A stretch of 64,000 bases of DNA from Staphylococcus equorum (GCF_029024965.1 NZ_CP118982.1:1054001-1118000), one strand, 5' to 3'. Counted from the first letter of the stretch, positions 37,866 through 47,222 are shown. The notes: generated from the sequence alone by a model not told the origin. Numbers and translations are program-made.

Positions 37866-39062
37866 ATGACATACAATAGAAGATTATTTACTTCAGAATC
37901 TGTAACAGAAGGGCACCCAGATAAAATAGCGGATCAAGTATCTGATGCAATATTAGATGAGATATTAAAAGACGATCCTAATGCAAGGGTAGCTTGTGAA
38001 ACTACGGTAACTACTGGTATGGCGTTAATTTCAGGTGAAATATCTACAACAACTTATGTTGATATTCCAAAAGTAGTAAGGGAAACAATTAAAGAGATTG
38101 GTTACACACGTGCAAAATATGGGTATGACAGTCAAACTATGGCCGTATTAACAGCAATTGATGAGCAATCTCCTGACATCGCGCAAGGTGTTGACACAGC
38201 ATTAGAGTATCGTAATGATGTTTCTGAAGAAGAAATTGAAGCAACTGGTGCTGGCGACCAAGGCTTAATGTTTGGTTATGCTACGAATGAAACGGATACG
38301 TATATGCCTTTACCAATCTTCTTATCACATCAACTCGCTAAGAAATTATCTGATGTGCGTAAAGATGAAATATTAAAATATTTACGCCCAGATGGGAAAG
38401 TACAAGTAACAGTTGAATATGATGAACAGGATAAACCACAACGTATAGACACTATCGTTGTTTCTACGCAACATGCAGAAGATACTGAATTGCAACAAAT
38501 ACAAGATGACATTAAAGCGCACGTCATTTATCCAACAGTGCCTGAAAATCTATTAGATGAAGACACTAAATTTTATATTAATCCTACTGGTCGTTTTGTG
38601 ATTGGTGGTCCTCAAGGAGATGCTGGACTTACTGGTCGTAAAATTATTGTAGACACATATGGTGGTTATGCACGTCATGGCGGCGGTTGTTTCAGTGGTA
38701 AGGACCCAACAAAAGTTGACCGTTCTGCTGCCTATGCTGCACGTTATGTAGCTAAAAATATTGTAGCGGCTAAATTAGCAGACAAATGTGAAGTACAATT
38801 AGCATACGCAATTGGGGTTGCTGAACCAGTTTCAATTTCTATTGATACATTTGGAACAAGTAGTGTCAGTGAAAATGAATTAGTGGAAGCGGTACGTAAG
38901 CATTTTGACTTAAGACCTGCTGGCATTATTAAAATGTTAGATTTAAAACACCCAATCTATAAACAAACAGCTGCCTATGGTCACTTTGGCCGTACAGATA
39001 TCTTATTGCCATGGGAAAAATTAGATAAAGTAAACTTATTAAAAGATTCTGTAGAAGTATAA
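37866..39062 (+). CDS. metK: S-adenosylmethionine synthase
   Basis: Forms SAM from methionine and ATP. The 398-residue enzyme shows [17 protein letters not shown] at the N-terminus, [12 protein letters not shown] (methionine adenosyltransferase signature 1, near 126) and [16 protein letters not shown] (signature 2, near 274). AAAGGAG precedes ATG 37866. Expression is governed by the upstream SAM riboswitch. Confidence 0.98.
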   Translation: MTYNRRLFTSESVTEGHPDKIADQVSDAILDEILKDDPNARVACETTVTTGMALISGEISTTTYVDIPKVVRETIKEIGYTRAKYGYDSQTMAVLTAIDEQSPDIAQGVDTALEYRNDVSEEEIEATGAGDQGLMFGYATNETDTYMPLPIFLSHQLAKKLSDVRKDEILKYLRPDGKVQVTVEYDEQDKPQRIDTIVVSTQHAEDTELQQIQDDIKAHVIYPTVPENLLDEDTKFYINPTGRFVIGGPQGDAGLTGRKIIVDTYGGYARHGGGCFSGKDPTKVDRSAAYAARYVAKNIVAAKLADKCEVQLAYAIGVAEPVSISIDTFGTSSVSENELVEAVRKHFDLRPAGIIKMLDLKHPIYKQTAAYGHFGRTDILLPWEKLDKVNLLKDSVEV

Positions 39063-39157
39063 TAAACTAAAATTTAATTTTATGGACTTTTCTATCGAAT
39101 GATGAGCTATTATCTATTATAATTAAGTTACTGAACACATAAAGGAGCGTTTTTGTT

Positions 39158-40066
39158 ATGAATTCATTAGGGCCAATAGAAATTGGTTTAATCGTGGCAA
39201 TCATCGTAGCAGTCATTTGTTTGATATTATTTATGCTTGCTTTAAAAAGTAAAAAGAAAGCGCAAAAAAAGGCTGAAGAGCAATATAAATCTAGAGAACA
39301 AAAATTAAGCGATGAACATGAGGAAGAGTTGGAAAAAGAAAGAATAGAAAATAAAAAAACTGTAACAAAACAAAAGGAAGAATATGCAGCTACAGTTAGT
39401 TCTAAAGACAGAGAAATTGATGCCTTGAAATTATTTTCTAAGAACCATAGTGAATATGTAACTGACATGAGATTGATTGGTATCCGTGAACGTCTTGTAA
39501 ATGAGAAAAGAATTCGTCCTGAAGATATGCATATTATGGCTAATATATTTTTACCTAGAAATGAATTTAGCGACGTTCAACGTATTAGCCACTTAGTACT
39601 GACACGTACTGGTCTATACATCATAGATTCACAGTTATTGAAAGGGCATGTATATAATGGCGTTAGCGCAGCCCAATTCAAAGAACAACCAATGATGGAG
39701 CAGGTATTTAATACTTTATATCTTGATAAGCACACGCCACAAACGCTTGTATTAGATAAGAATGAAGATGCGGAATCATTATCGTTTGTAAATTATACAT
39801 CGCATTTAAATGAAATAGAAAAACTTGCCGGTGATATTCAAACAGAACTTAATTTAAAATTCACACCAACTACTATTTTATACTTCAATCCTAAAAATGA
39901 AGGTGCTGTAACGATTTCAAATTATGCACAAAGTTCAAATACTAAGGTACTAGTGGGTGCAGAGCAACTTGATGAGTTCTTTAATAAATTTGTATTCCAC
40001 GGTCGAATTCAATACAATGTTGAAGATTTGCAACGTGTTATGGATGAAATAGAAACATTTAATTAA
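39158..40066 (+). CDS. Membrane-anchored coiled-coil protein with NERD-like domain
   Basis: A 302-residue protein: one N-terminal membrane helix (residues 7-30), a highly charged coiled coil (about 33-100, Lys/Glu-rich) and a C-terminal domain whose HLVLTRTGLYIIDSQLLKGHVYNG resembles the nuclease-related NERD core, in which a D/E-x-K follows. Here the expected E-T-K is D-S-Q, so catalysis is doubtful. A homologue beside metK is remembered in S. aureus. AAAGGAG precedes ATG 39158. Function unknown. Confidence 0.78.
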   Translation: MNSLGPIEIGLIVAIIVAVICLILFMLALKSKKKAQKKAEEQYKSREQKLSDEHEEELEKERIENKKTVTKQKEEYAATVSSKDREIDALKLFSKNHSEYVTDMRLIGIRERLVNEKRIRPEDMHIMANIFLPRNEFSDVQRISHLVLTRTGLYIIDSQLLKGHVYNGVSAAQFKEQPMMEQVFNTLYLDKHTPQTLVLDKNEDAESLSFVNYTSHLNEIEKLAGDIQTELNLKFTPTTILYFNPKNEGAVTISNYAQSSNTKVLVGAEQLDEFFNKFVFHGRIQYNVEDLQRVMDEIETFN

Positions 40067-40085
40067 TGTGAAATACTTAATTTTA

Positions 40086-40122
40086 AAAAGATAGGTAACC
40101 ATACAGGTTATCTATCTTTTTG
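40086..40122 (+). terminator. Terminator after the NERD-like gene
   Basis: AAAAGATAGGTAACC / GGTTATCTATCTTTT with a 4-5-nt loop and T-run. Confidence 0.88.
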
Positions 40123-40259
40123 TTGGAGTTTTAAATGCACAAACAATGTGTTTTATGGATTAATACAATATAATTTGGTTATTTAAAGTCCTTTTAATTT
40201 ATAATTTAAAGAAAATTGATTAATATAATAGTTATCTAAATAGAAAAGGGGATTTTAAT

Positions 40260-41096
40260 TTGGAAAATGTAACTTTTTATAATGGCAATGAAATGCCAAT
40301 TGTTGGTTTAGGTACTTTTCGTGTCGAAAACAGTGACGAATGTAAAATGTCAGTAAAACATGCGATAGAAAATGGTTACACACATATAGATACTGCAATG
40401 GTGTATGAAAATGAAGAAAAAGTAGGGGAAGGTATTGCAGAAGGTTTAGCAGCTATAGGTAAAAATAGAAGTGATTTGTTTATCACATCTAAATTATGGT
40501 TAGCAGATTATGGCCGTGAAAATGTTACAGATGCTTATGAAACGAGTTTAAAGAAACTTGGATTAGATTACCTAGACTTGTATCTCATGCATTGGCCGGG
40601 TACAGATGAAGCTTTAATGATAGACACTTGGCAAGGTATGGAAGACTTATATAAAAATGACAGAGTAAAAAATATTGGAGTAAGTAATTTTGAAACGGCG
40701 CATTTTGAAGCCTTGTTAGCCCAAGTTTCTATTAAACCTGTGATAAACCAAGTTGAATTCCATCCATATTTATTGCAAGAATCATTAAGAAGATATTTAG
40801 AAGTACAGAATATTCATATGGAATCATGGTCACCACTTATGAATGCGCAAATTTTAGAAGATGATACTGTAAGAAATGTTGCAACTGAAGTAGGAAAATC
40901 ACCAGCACAAGTGATTATTCGTTGGAACATAGAACATGGTGTTGTAGTAATACCTAAATCAGTGACACCTTCTAGAATAGAAGAAAATTTAAATGTATTT
41001 GATTTCCAATTAACATCAGCACAAATTGAAAAATTAGATAAACTCAATGAGGATAGAAGAATCGGTCCAGATCCATCTGAATATAGTGGACACTAG
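40260..41096 (+). CDS. Aldo/keto reductase
   Basis: A 278-residue NADPH-dependent oxidoreductase. The catalytic tetrad is visible: Asp in HIDTAMVYENEEKVG with Tyr, Lys in FITSKLW, and His in LYLMHWPG; the NADPH site is VVIPKSVTPSRIEENL. It is closest in look to YtbE/YvgN-type methylglyoxal or general aldehyde reductases. The start is TTG 40260 after AAAAGGGG. Monocistronic with a strong terminator. Substrate not determinable. Confidence 0.9.
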   Translation: MENVTFYNGNEMPIVGLGTFRVENSDECKMSVKHAIENGYTHIDTAMVYENEEKVGEGIAEGLAAIGKNRSDLFITSKLWLADYGRENVTDAYETSLKKLGLDYLDLYLMHWPGTDEALMIDTWQGMEDLYKNDRVKNIGVSNFETAHFEALLAQVSIKPVINQVEFHPYLLQESLRRYLEVQNIHMESWSPLMNAQILEDDTVRNVATEVGKSPAQVIIRWNIEHGVVVIPKSVTPSRIEENLNVFDFQLTSAQIEKLDKLNEDRRIGPDPSEYSGH

Positions 41097-41137
41097 TATT
41101 AAAAGAAGTGACCGTTACAAATTCGCAATTCCTAAAT

Positions 41138-41182
41138 AAAAAAGCCCAATCTATTAGTTTTTTTAATAGATTGGGCTTTTTA
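41138..41182. terminator. Bidirectional terminator
   Basis: AAAAAGCCCAATCTATTA / TAATAGATTGGGCTTTTT with a short T-rich loop; convergent neighbours. Confidence 0.9.
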
Positions 41183-41289
41183 ACTATTTTTCTTTTGAAG
41201 GTGTGTGCTTAACTATTTTATAAAAGAGATGGTGATTGAGTTTATTAATAATTATTGTATTTATATGCATCTGAATTTCAATTAATCGG

Positions 41290-41646
41290 CTAAATCATGA
41301 TGTATCCTAATAAACAGGCTGAAAATGACACGGCATATTGTAGTAAAGAATAAATTAAAAAAATAAATATGTTCTTTTCAGTTATTAATAATTTGACTAA
41401 CTCTGAAGATAAAGTAGAAAATGTCGTTAATCCGCCGAGAACGCCGACAATTGCAAAGGGATGGACCCAATCTATATTTAATGTCATACCCATCAATAAA
41501 CCGATTATTAAACTGCCTAATATATTAACGATTGGCGTTGCAATAGGTAACTTACTACTAAATCTACTTGTACAAACGTTAGTAATCACTCCTCTGATTA
41601 CAGCTCCGAGACCGCCACCTAACATAACTAACAGTAATTGTGTCAT
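41290..41646 (-). CDS. crcB: CrcB/FluC fluoride channel subunit 2
   Basis: A 118-residue, four-helix fluoride exporter subunit. Family marks are [25 protein letters not shown] and the [12 protein letters not shown] stretch with the Phe/Thr residues lining the pore. FluC works as a dual-topology dimer. ATG 41646 overlaps the stop of the upstream homologue (ATGA), so the two are co-translated and may pair. No consensus ribosome site is needed for coupling. Confidence 0.92.
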   Translation of the reverse strand: MTQLLLVMLGGGLGAVIRGVITNVCTSRFSSKLPIATPIVNILGSLIIGLLMGMTLNIDWVHPFAIVGVLGGLTTFSTLSSELVKLLITEKNIFIFLIYSLLQYAVSFSACLLGYIMI

Positions 41647-42008
41647 GATAAACGAGCCCCCAATTTTACCCCGAAATAACAGACGAGTATACCTATAATA
41701 TAACTACTTAAAGCGTATAAAATCATTAATAAATATGCCTGTTGTTCTAAAAATGAAACGAGCTCAAATTGAAAAGTAGAAAAAGTAGTGAGTGCGCCTA
41801 AAAATCCAGTAGTTATACCTTTTTTAAGTAATGGATTATTTCTAAAATACTTTATTGTCAAAGTTCCAATAAGGCCCATTAAGAAAGCACCAACAATATT
41901 AGCAATAAATGTGCCTGTTGGAAATTCAGCAGTTTGATTGATGAATGTTAATAGATATCTTAGTAGAGCACCAATCGCACCACCTATAAAAATATATAAG
42001 TATTGCAT
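41643..42008 (-). CDS. crcB: CrcB/FluC fluoride channel subunit 1
   Basis: A 121-residue FluC homologue with [25 protein letters not shown] and [15 protein letters not shown], the same conserved pore elements as its partner. I start at ATG 42008 with AGAGGAAG upstream; ATG 42032 precedes it. It protects against fluoride. No fluoride-riboswitch signature is visible in the 67 nt before it, so expression may be constitutive. Confidence 0.92.
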   Translation of the reverse strand: MQYLYIFIGGAIGALLRYLLTFINQTAEFPTGTFIANIVGAFLMGLIGTLTIKYFRNNPLLKKGITTGFLGALTTFSTFQFELVSFLEQQAYLLMILYALSSYIIGILVCYFGVKLGARLS

Positions 42009-42035
42009 TGTTTTTATTCTTCCTCTCGACAAAAA

Positions 42036-42070
42036 ATAAAAAACTACAAAAGTATTATAACTTTTGTAGC
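42036..42070 (-). terminator. Terminator after the 42076-42381 gene
   Basis: CTACAAAAGT / ACTTTTGTAG with a 6-nt loop; on the minus strand followed by TTTTTTATTTTTT. It separates the small membrane gene from the crcB pair. Confidence 0.82.
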
Positions 42071-42075
42071 ATTAA

Positions 42076-42381
42076 TTAGAAAATAATACCAAATGTTGAA
42101 AGTGAAGCAACGATATGGATGATAAGCACTACTAATATTACGTAAGGTAATATCTTACTAGCTTTTCTAACCCACCCAGAATTTTCATGTAAGTGTTTAA
42201 TTGATTTATCTGCTAAAATAATTGAAATTATTAAAATAATAGCGTTAATAATACTACAAACAAAAATTAATTTGATCATTGAACTAAAATGCATAGTAAT
42301 TAGAGGATTTCTAGTATTAAAATACAAGCTAATAATAACCAATAAACTAGATAAATAAAAATAAAGTTTTGAACGTGCCAT
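42076..42381 (-). CDS. Small membrane protein, unknown function
   Basis: A 101-residue protein with three hydrophobic segments (about 6-22, 34-57, 77-99) and a polar linker DKSIKHLHENSGWVRKASK. AGGAGG lies directly before ATG 42381. Unrecognised; the neat ribosome site and terminator support a real gene. The next 283 nt upstream hold only AT-rich sequence, including a TAAATTTA inverted repeat near 42457-42477. Confidence 0.7.
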   Translation of the reverse strand: MARSKLYFYLSSLLVIISLYFNTRNPLITMHFSSMIKLIFVCSIINAIILIISIILADKSIKHLHENSGWVRKASKILPYVILVVLIIHIVASLSTFGIIF

Positions 42382-42664
42382 AGTTACCTCCTAGTACAAT
42401 TCATTAAATAATAATACCATAGATTTACAAAAAATTAACTAATTTGTAAATTTAGAATATATATAAATTTAGATTTACTGTAAATCATAACTGAATAGAG
42501 CTTCAAGTACGCGTAATGCTTCTTTTTACTCTAAAGATTTTGACAATTCAAGCAAAAAATTAGAATTTATTGATTAATGGTGGTATAAATGAGTTGTATG
42601 GTTAATAACCGTTATAAAAATAATTCTTTATTGAATTATTTATTTAAGTCAGGAGGAATTAGTA

Positions 42665-43378
42665 ATGGCAAAATTAAATGTTGAAGTGTTTGCAGATGGT
42701 GCAGATATTGAAGAAATGAAAACAGCTTATAAAAATAAACAAGTAGATGGTTTTACTACTAACCCTAGTTTAATGGCAAAAGCAGGTGTAACAGACTATA
42801 AAGCTTTCGCAGAAGAAGCTGTTCGTGAAATTCCTGATGCTTCTATTTCATTCGAAGTATTCGCAGATGATTTAGAAACAATGGAAAAAGAAGCTGAGAT
42901 TTTGAAACAATATGGTAAAAACGTATTTGTTAAAATTCCAGTTGTAAACACAAAAGGTGAATCAACTATTTCTCTAATTAAAAAATTATCAGCAGACAAT
43001 GTGCGTTTAAATGTAACTGCTGTTTATACTTTAGATCAAGTTAAAGAAATTACAGAAGCTGTAACAGAAGGTGTTCCAACTTATGTATCAGTATTTGCTG
43101 GTCGTATTGCTGATACTGGGGTAGATCCAGTTCCATTGATGAAAGATGCAGCAGAAGTTACACATAGTAAAAAAGGCGTTAAATTACTTTGGGCAAGCTG
43201 TCGTGAAGTAATCAATGTAATCCAAGCGGATGAAGTGGGCGCAGATATCATTACATGTCCTGCAGACGTTGTGAAAAAAGTAAATAACAACCTTGGCCGT
43301 GATGTTAACGAATTATCAGTTGATACAGTACAAGGATTTGCTAAAGATATTCAAAGTTCAGGATTATCTATTCTTTAA
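42665..43378 (+). CDS. tal: Transaldolase (TalC/FSA-like family)
   Basis: A 237-residue Schiff-base aldolase of the short transaldolase family, acting in the non-oxidative pentose-phosphate pathway. It shows VDGFTTNPSLMAKAG near residue 27, the catalytic-lysine strand YGKNVFVKIPVVNTKGE, and LNVTAVYTLDQ. AGGAGG precedes ATG 42665. The S. aureus orthologue sits in the same interval. Its size is below that of classical TalB (about 316), so a fructose-6-phosphate aldolase role is possible. Confidence 0.88.
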   Translation: MAKLNVEVFADGADIEEMKTAYKNKQVDGFTTNPSLMAKAGVTDYKAFAEEAVREIPDASISFEVFADDLETMEKEAEILKQYGKNVFVKIPVVNTKGESTISLIKKLSADNVRLNVTAVYTLDQVKEITEAVTEGVPTYVSVFAGRIADTGVDPVPLMKDAAEVTHSKKGVKLLWASCREVINVIQADEVGADIITCPADVVKKVNNNLGRDVNELSVDTVQGFAKDIQSSGLSIL

Positions 43379-43411
43379 TAGAAGATTAAGAAATTTAAAT
43401 TTCAGATAATA

Positions 43412-43457
43412 ATAGGCTGAGGCAATTCATTCTAAATGAGTTGCCTCAGCTTTTTTA
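43412..43457 (+). terminator. Terminator after transaldolase
   Basis: AGGCTGAGGCAA-TTCATT / AATGAG-TTGCCTCAGCTT with a short loop and six Ts. Confidence 0.88.
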
Positions 43458-43574
43458 TTGAGCATAAGTATAGGATGCTAAGATATCTGTTATACTGTTG
43501 AATGTCTTGAATTTCAAATACATATAACTACTTGTTCAATTAAACTATGAATAATAAAGAGGGGAAGATTATTT

Positions 43575-44270
43575 ATGAAAATACAACAACCCAAAATTAG
43601 TGCAAATTTAGAACTTAAAGAATTAGAAGAAATTTTTCAAGATGAAGATGATATAGTTGAAGTCGCGAAAATAGAAAATGCTAATTTAAGTAATAAAGTT
43701 TTACAAAGATTTGTAGTTTATGGTTCTTATATCAAGGATTGTGATTTTTCTAACTCTGATTTAGGTCGCGCTGATTTTACAGATGTTATTTTTGAAAATT
43801 GTGATTTTTCGAATACGAAAATGGATCATGGCTCCATACATAGAGTGACATTTAAAAACTGCCGTATGACAGGAACTTTATTTAATTATATGAGATTTGG
43901 CAATATAGTATTTGATGAAGTGAAAGCTGATTTTATAAGTGTTGTGGATTCTAAAATAGAAGCACTAGTGACCCAAAAAAGTAACTTTGAAAATGCAGAA
44001 TTTCATAATTCAACTTTGAAAAAGGTAGTTTTTGATGATAGTAACTTTGAAAATGCAGAATTTCATAATTCAACTTTGAAAAAGGTAGTTTTTGATGATA
44101 GTAACTTAGAGCATTTATCAATTTATCAAACCCCATTAAAAGGTTGTGATTTAAGCCAATCTTATTTTGAGTCATTTGTGGTTAACAAAGAAGACTTATT
44201 AGGTTGTAAAGTTTCTAGAAATCAAGCTGTACAATTTGCTGCATTAATGGGCTTAGTTATCGTAGAGTAG
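43575..44270 (+). CDS. Pentapeptide-repeat protein with an exact internal duplication
   Basis: A 231-residue protein made largely of A(D/N)LXX-like five-residue repeats (CDFSNSDLGRADFTDVIFEN, NCDFSNTKMDH...), which form a right-handed quadrilateral beta helix. Qnr-type quinolone-protection proteins share the fold, but this gene lacks their diagnostic features, so no function is assigned. The stretch SNFENAEFHNSTLKKVVFDD occurs twice in a row, matching a perfect 60-bp DNA duplication at 43981-44100. AGGGGAAG precedes ATG 43575. Monocistronic. Confidence 0.85.
   Translation: MKIQQPKISANLELKELEEIFQDEDDIVEVAKIENANLSNKVLQRFVVYGSYIKDCDFSNSDLGRADFTDVIFENCDFSNTKMDHGSIHRVTFKNCRMTGTLFNYMRFGNIVFDEVKADFISVVDSKIEALVTQKSNFENAEFHNSTLKKVVFDDSNFENAEFHNSTLKKVVFDDSNLEHLSIYQTPLKGCDLSQSYFESFVVNKEDLLGCKVSRNQAVQFAALMGLVIVE
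43981..44100 (+). repeat. Perfect 2 x 60-bp tandem repeat inside the pentapeptide gene
   Basis: Bases 43981-44040 and 44041-44100 are identical; a third copy starts (GTAACTT) and diverges at once. The unit is a multiple of 15 bp, so it adds four complete pentapeptides and keeps the frame and the helix register. Confidence 0.98.
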
Positions 44271-44396
44271 ATAATATAACAATCAATAAAATTAAAGATA
44301 ATAAAAATATTTTAAAATTTAATTGAATAACCTAGATAATTGATTTATTATTTAATGAGTATAAAGTTCTGCGTAAGTTCTAAAGGAGAAACATTT

Positions 44397-44846
44397 ATGA
44401 AACTAGATATCTTTAAACAAAAAGTTAAAAAGCAATTATGGTTTTTAAATAAAAAAGAAAAAAATCAATTGAATGAAGTGTTAGAAGAAGTTACTAAGTC
44501 TAGTGATGGACAAAGTTTAAATCGTCCTATTGCATTTTCAAACCAATTTTTAAAGGAATATGTCTTTAAAGAGAAAGTTGTATCATCAACACAATTATTT
44601 GCATTGCTTATAGGTATTTTAATCACTTATATCGTGCTATTAGGTTTGTTTTTATTTGGGTTTTTGACAAGTCTATCATCTGTACAGTACTTTATTAAAC
44701 CTGAAGTGCAATTATCTACTACAACTGTTATTTTGACCTTGATTGGCTCAATATTACTATTAATCGTCAGTTTATATTTGATTAAAATGGTAACAGCTTA
44801 TTTTACGAAAAAATTATTAGAATATAAACATAATAAGGCGTTATAG
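44397..44846 (+). CDS. HAAS-like membrane protein
   Basis: A 149-residue protein with an N-terminal helical region (KKQLWFLNKKEKNQLNEVLEEV) like the HAAS/DUF1700 signalling helix and two membrane helices at about 67-90 and 105-130. HAAS proteins are often coupled to PadR regulators, but none is adjacent. I start at ATG 44397 with AAGGAG upstream instead of 44340. It converges on the ComK-like gene 10 nt away. Function unknown. Confidence 0.72.
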   Translation: MKLDIFKQKVKKQLWFLNKKEKNQLNEVLEEVTKSSDGQSLNRPIAFSNQFLKEYVFKEKVVSSTQLFALLIGILITYIVLLGLFLFGFLTSLSSVQYFIKPEVQLSTTTVILTLIGSILLLIVSLYLIKMVTAYFTKKLLEYKHNKAL

Positions 44847-44856
44847 TTGGATAGCG

Positions 44857-45279
44857 CTATGTTGAATGGTGAGAAAGCGTTAAACTTTCTTGCCATTTTT
44901 TATGAATAAATAGATAGGGAGCATTGACTGTAATATAGGTAGCGTTCTCAAAATATATAATTGTTTGTGTCCCCTTTGACTTTAGTCCCGTGATTGGAAT
45001 TGCATTAATATAATATTGAATTGGTGAGCGCTGTGGCTTTATTGGGAATAATGTTATATCGCTATTAATAAATATTGGAACGAGTTTACGTATTTTTAGT
45101 AAATGTTTGGCTTGTTTTGTCTGAAGAGTTAAAGATAAATGTCTTGATTCTAAAAAATACTGTAATGTGAGATTAATTGTAGTAGGGTAAGTGAATTGGT
45201 GTGTCGTATATTGGCTTATTGTTAATATTTCTGGCCCAACAACTGTTTTGAAATAGAGTAGTTTAGTAAGTGGAGTCAT
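44857..45279 (-). CDS. ComK-like protein downstream of sigS
   Basis: A 140-residue protein whose middle, FINSDITLFPIKPQRSPIQY then IPITGLKSKGTQTIIYFENATYITV, follows the pattern of ComK (FFPTxS-P... and TLVTFSNG...). ComK is normally about 185-190 residues, so this version is short. It lies 12 nt after sigS and is surely co-transcribed. In S. aureus the gene after sigS is called ecfX and influences sigS expression; this is probably its counterpart. A role in competence is speculative. AGGTGAAT precedes ATG 45279. Confidence 0.65.
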   Translation of the reverse strand: MTPLTKLLYFKTVVGPEILTISQYTTHQFTYPTTINLTLQYFLESRHLSLTLQTKQAKHLLKIRKLVPIFINSDITLFPIKPQRSPIQYYINAIPITGLKSKGTQTIIYFENATYITVNAPYLFIHKKWQESLTLSHHST

Positions 45280-45291
45280 ATCATATTCACC

Positions 45292-45762
45292 TCAATCATG
45301 GGTATAAAATTTTAAATGTTTTTGTCGAATTCGTTTTTGATAGTTTTTTAAAGTTGAGACAGAACAATTAAGAAGTTTTGCAATTTCATATTGTTTAAGT
45401 CCTGCAAATTTTAATAGTAGCCATTGCTGTTCTTTATCAGTCAATAACGATAAAAATTGTTGAAATACTAGCATGTTGTCATAATCATCATTAATTAAAG
45501 AAGATTTAACTTCTTGTTCTGAAATATCAACTAGAGTTAGAGCTTGGTGTTTGCGGAAAAGGTCTATCAAATAGAAATTTAATCGTGAATATAAGAAAGT
45601 GTTTAATGAGCTGCGTTTTTGTGAATTGTAGATTTTACTTAGCTCCCACATTTTAATTAAGAGGAGTTGAGCATATTCATCATAATTGTACTGAATATTG
45701 TATTTTTTTAATAGATAATGAATAATATATTTGTATTTTTTATAAACTTCTTCGAAGGTCAT
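45292..45762 (-). CDS. sigS: ECF-like sigma factor SigS
   Basis: A 156-residue sigma-70 relative. Region 2 is YKYIIHYLLKKYNIQYNYDEYAQLLLIKMWELS...FLYSRLNFYLIDLFRKH and region 4 (about 100-150) LLTDKEQQWLLLKFAGLKQYEIAKLLNCSVSTLKNYQKRIRQKH, a helix-turn-helix that reads -35 elements. It matches the staphylococcal SigS, which responds to extracellular and DNA-damage stress. GGAGA lies 6 nt before ATG 45762. No anti-sigma gene is adjacent; the ComK-like gene follows. Confidence 0.88.
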   Translation of the reverse strand: MTFEEVYKKYKYIIHYLLKKYNIQYNYDEYAQLLLIKMWELSKIYNSQKRSSLNTFLYSRLNFYLIDLFRKHQALTLVDISEQEVKSSLINDDYDNMLVFQQFLSLLTDKEQQWLLLKFAGLKQYEIAKLLNCSVSTLKNYQKRIRQKHLKFYTHD

Positions 45763-45982
45763 TCATTCTCTCCATTGTCGTATATACAACATGTATTTCC
45801 GGATGTTATTATTTTATTATAAGAAATAGTAATTTTCATTTGCCAAATAGGGATAATAGGTGTTAAATAGTAGTCATAAGATAGATAAATTTTAAGTTTT
45901 ATAACATTAGCGCGTATTCAACTTAAAGATATAACACTTTAGAGGTATATTATTATCTTCGGACAATTATCAGGAGGTTTAT

Positions 45983-46207
45983 ATGGATTACGCATATTTA
46001 AATTTAGAACATTTTTTTGCAAGGCATGATGATTTGGATCTGATTAAAGATAAATCAGATTTTGTTATGATAAACAACATGGCAAAAGAAATGATGTATC
46101 GGGACGGGGAAATAGAAGGTACGATTGATTTAAATCGTTATTTTTATAAAAATAGATCACAAGCTGCAAGCTTTATTATAATGGATTATTATAAAAGTCA
46201 AGAGTAA
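45983..46207 (+). CDS. Small hypothetical protein (74 aa)
   Basis: A 74-residue soluble acidic protein (MDYAYLNLEHFFARHDDLDL...NRSQAASFIIMDYYKSQE). It has a strong AGGAGG before ATG 45983 and a terminator immediately after its stop, so it is a convincing single-gene unit. It diverges from sigS across a 220-nt gap. No family recognised. Confidence 0.72.
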   Translation: MDYAYLNLEHFFARHDDLDLIKDKSDFVMINNMAKEMMYRDGEIEGTIDLNRYFYKNRSQAASFIIMDYYKSQE

Positions 46208-46235
46208 TGAAATTAAAATTTCATTACTTTTTTTA
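46203..46235 (+). terminator. Terminator overlapping the stop of the 74-aa gene
   Basis: GTAATGAAAT / ATTTCATTAC, 4-nt loop and seven Ts. Confidence 0.85.
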
Positions 46236-46301
46236 TGAATATGTAACAACGTTCATATTAAATTGTCTGTTCAAGTAATTAGTGTTAAACTTTATTATCG
46301 G

Positions 46302-46317
46302 ATAGCTTTAAAGCTAT
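46302..46317. promoter_or_regulatory. 16-bp perfect palindrome in the sagB leader
   Basis: ATAGCTTTAAAGCTAT, followed by the hairpin GAAGG-CGTGT-CCTTC at about 46331-46345, lies 54 nt before sagB. It may be an operator or a 5' UTR structure; nothing identifies its ligand. Confidence 0.4.
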
Positions 46318-46370
46318 GATACATATGACGAAGGCGTGTCCTTCCTAATTATTACCTAAGAGGTGTAAAC

Positions 46371-47222
46371 ATGACGAAGCATAAAAAAGGCTCAATTCTA
46401 TCAATCATTGGTTTATTGATAGTCTTAGGTGTAGCTGCGGTTGTTGTTTTTTCAATGATCTCAGATCAAATCTTTTTTAAAGAAGTTGACGAACAAGAAA
46501 AAGTGGAAAATCTTAAAGTAACTTTGGATAAAGCATCTAAAAAACAAATCGATAATTATACTAGCCAACAAATTTCAAGTAAAGATAATAAAACATGGAG
46601 AGATGCGTCATCTACTGAGATAAAATCTGCGATGAATAGTAGTGAATTTATTGAAAGTGATACGCAAAAATACCAATTTTTAGAATTAGATAAGTATCAA
46701 GGTATTGATGAAAATAGAATAAAACGTATGCTCATAGATAACCCTACACTGTTAGAGCATTCAGATGATTTTATAAAAGCCGCACAAGACAAGCACGTTA
46801 ATGAAGTTTATTTAATTTCACATGCGCTACTTGAAACAGGCTCTGCTAAAAGTGAACTTGCAAGTGGTGTAGAAATTGATGGTAAAAAATATTATAACTT
46901 CTTTGGTGTAGGTGCACTTGATGAAGATCCAATTAAAACAGGTTCAGAATATGCTAAAAAACATGGCTGGGACACACCACAAAAAGCAATTAGTGGTGGG
47001 GCTAACTTTATTCATGATCACTTTTTATCTAATGAAGATCAAAACACGCTTTATAGTATGAGATGGAACCCTAAAAATCCAGGAGAACATCAATATGCTA
47101 CAGACATTAAGTGGGCTGAAAGTAATGCGACTTTAATGGCTCATTTCTATGAAGATATGAAAACAGAAGGCAAATATTATAAATATTTTGTTTATAAAGA
47201 TGATGAAAAACACAAAAAATAG
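46371..47222 (+). CDS. sagB: SagB membrane-bound N-acetylglucosaminidase
   Basis: Cleaves nascent peptidoglycan glycan strands and sets their length; in S. aureus it works with SpdC at the membrane. The 283-residue protein has one N-terminal anchor (residues 9-31) and an extracellular GH73-type domain. Catalytic glutamate E155 lies in SHALLETGSAKSELA, the same number as in S. aureus SagB; YYNFFGVGALD and WAESNATLMAHFYEDM follow. AGAGGTG precedes ATG 46371. Confidence 0.92.
   Translation: MTKHKKGSILSIIGLLIVLGVAAVVVFSMISDQIFFKEVDEQEKVENLKVTLDKASKKQIDNYTSQQISSKDNKTWRDASSTEIKSAMNSSEFIESDTQKYQFLELDKYQGIDENRIKRMLIDNPTLLEHSDDFIKAAQDKHVNEVYLISHALLETGSAKSELASGVEIDGKKYYNFFGVGALDEDPIKTGSEYAKKHGWDTPQKAISGGANFIHDHFLSNEDQNTLYSMRWNPKNPGEHQYATDIKWAESNATLMAHFYEDMKTEGKYYKYFVYKDDEKHKK

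Noticed and set aside
42009..42075. Fluoride riboswitch before the crcB pair
   Set aside because: The short leader holds a terminator for the upstream gene and none of the conserved fluoride-aptamer segments.
43575..44270. Qnr-like quinolone resistance gene
   Set aside because: Pentapeptide repeats alone do not indicate Qnr; the surrounding sequence lacks its diagnostic loops and the gene seems a core staphylococcal one.
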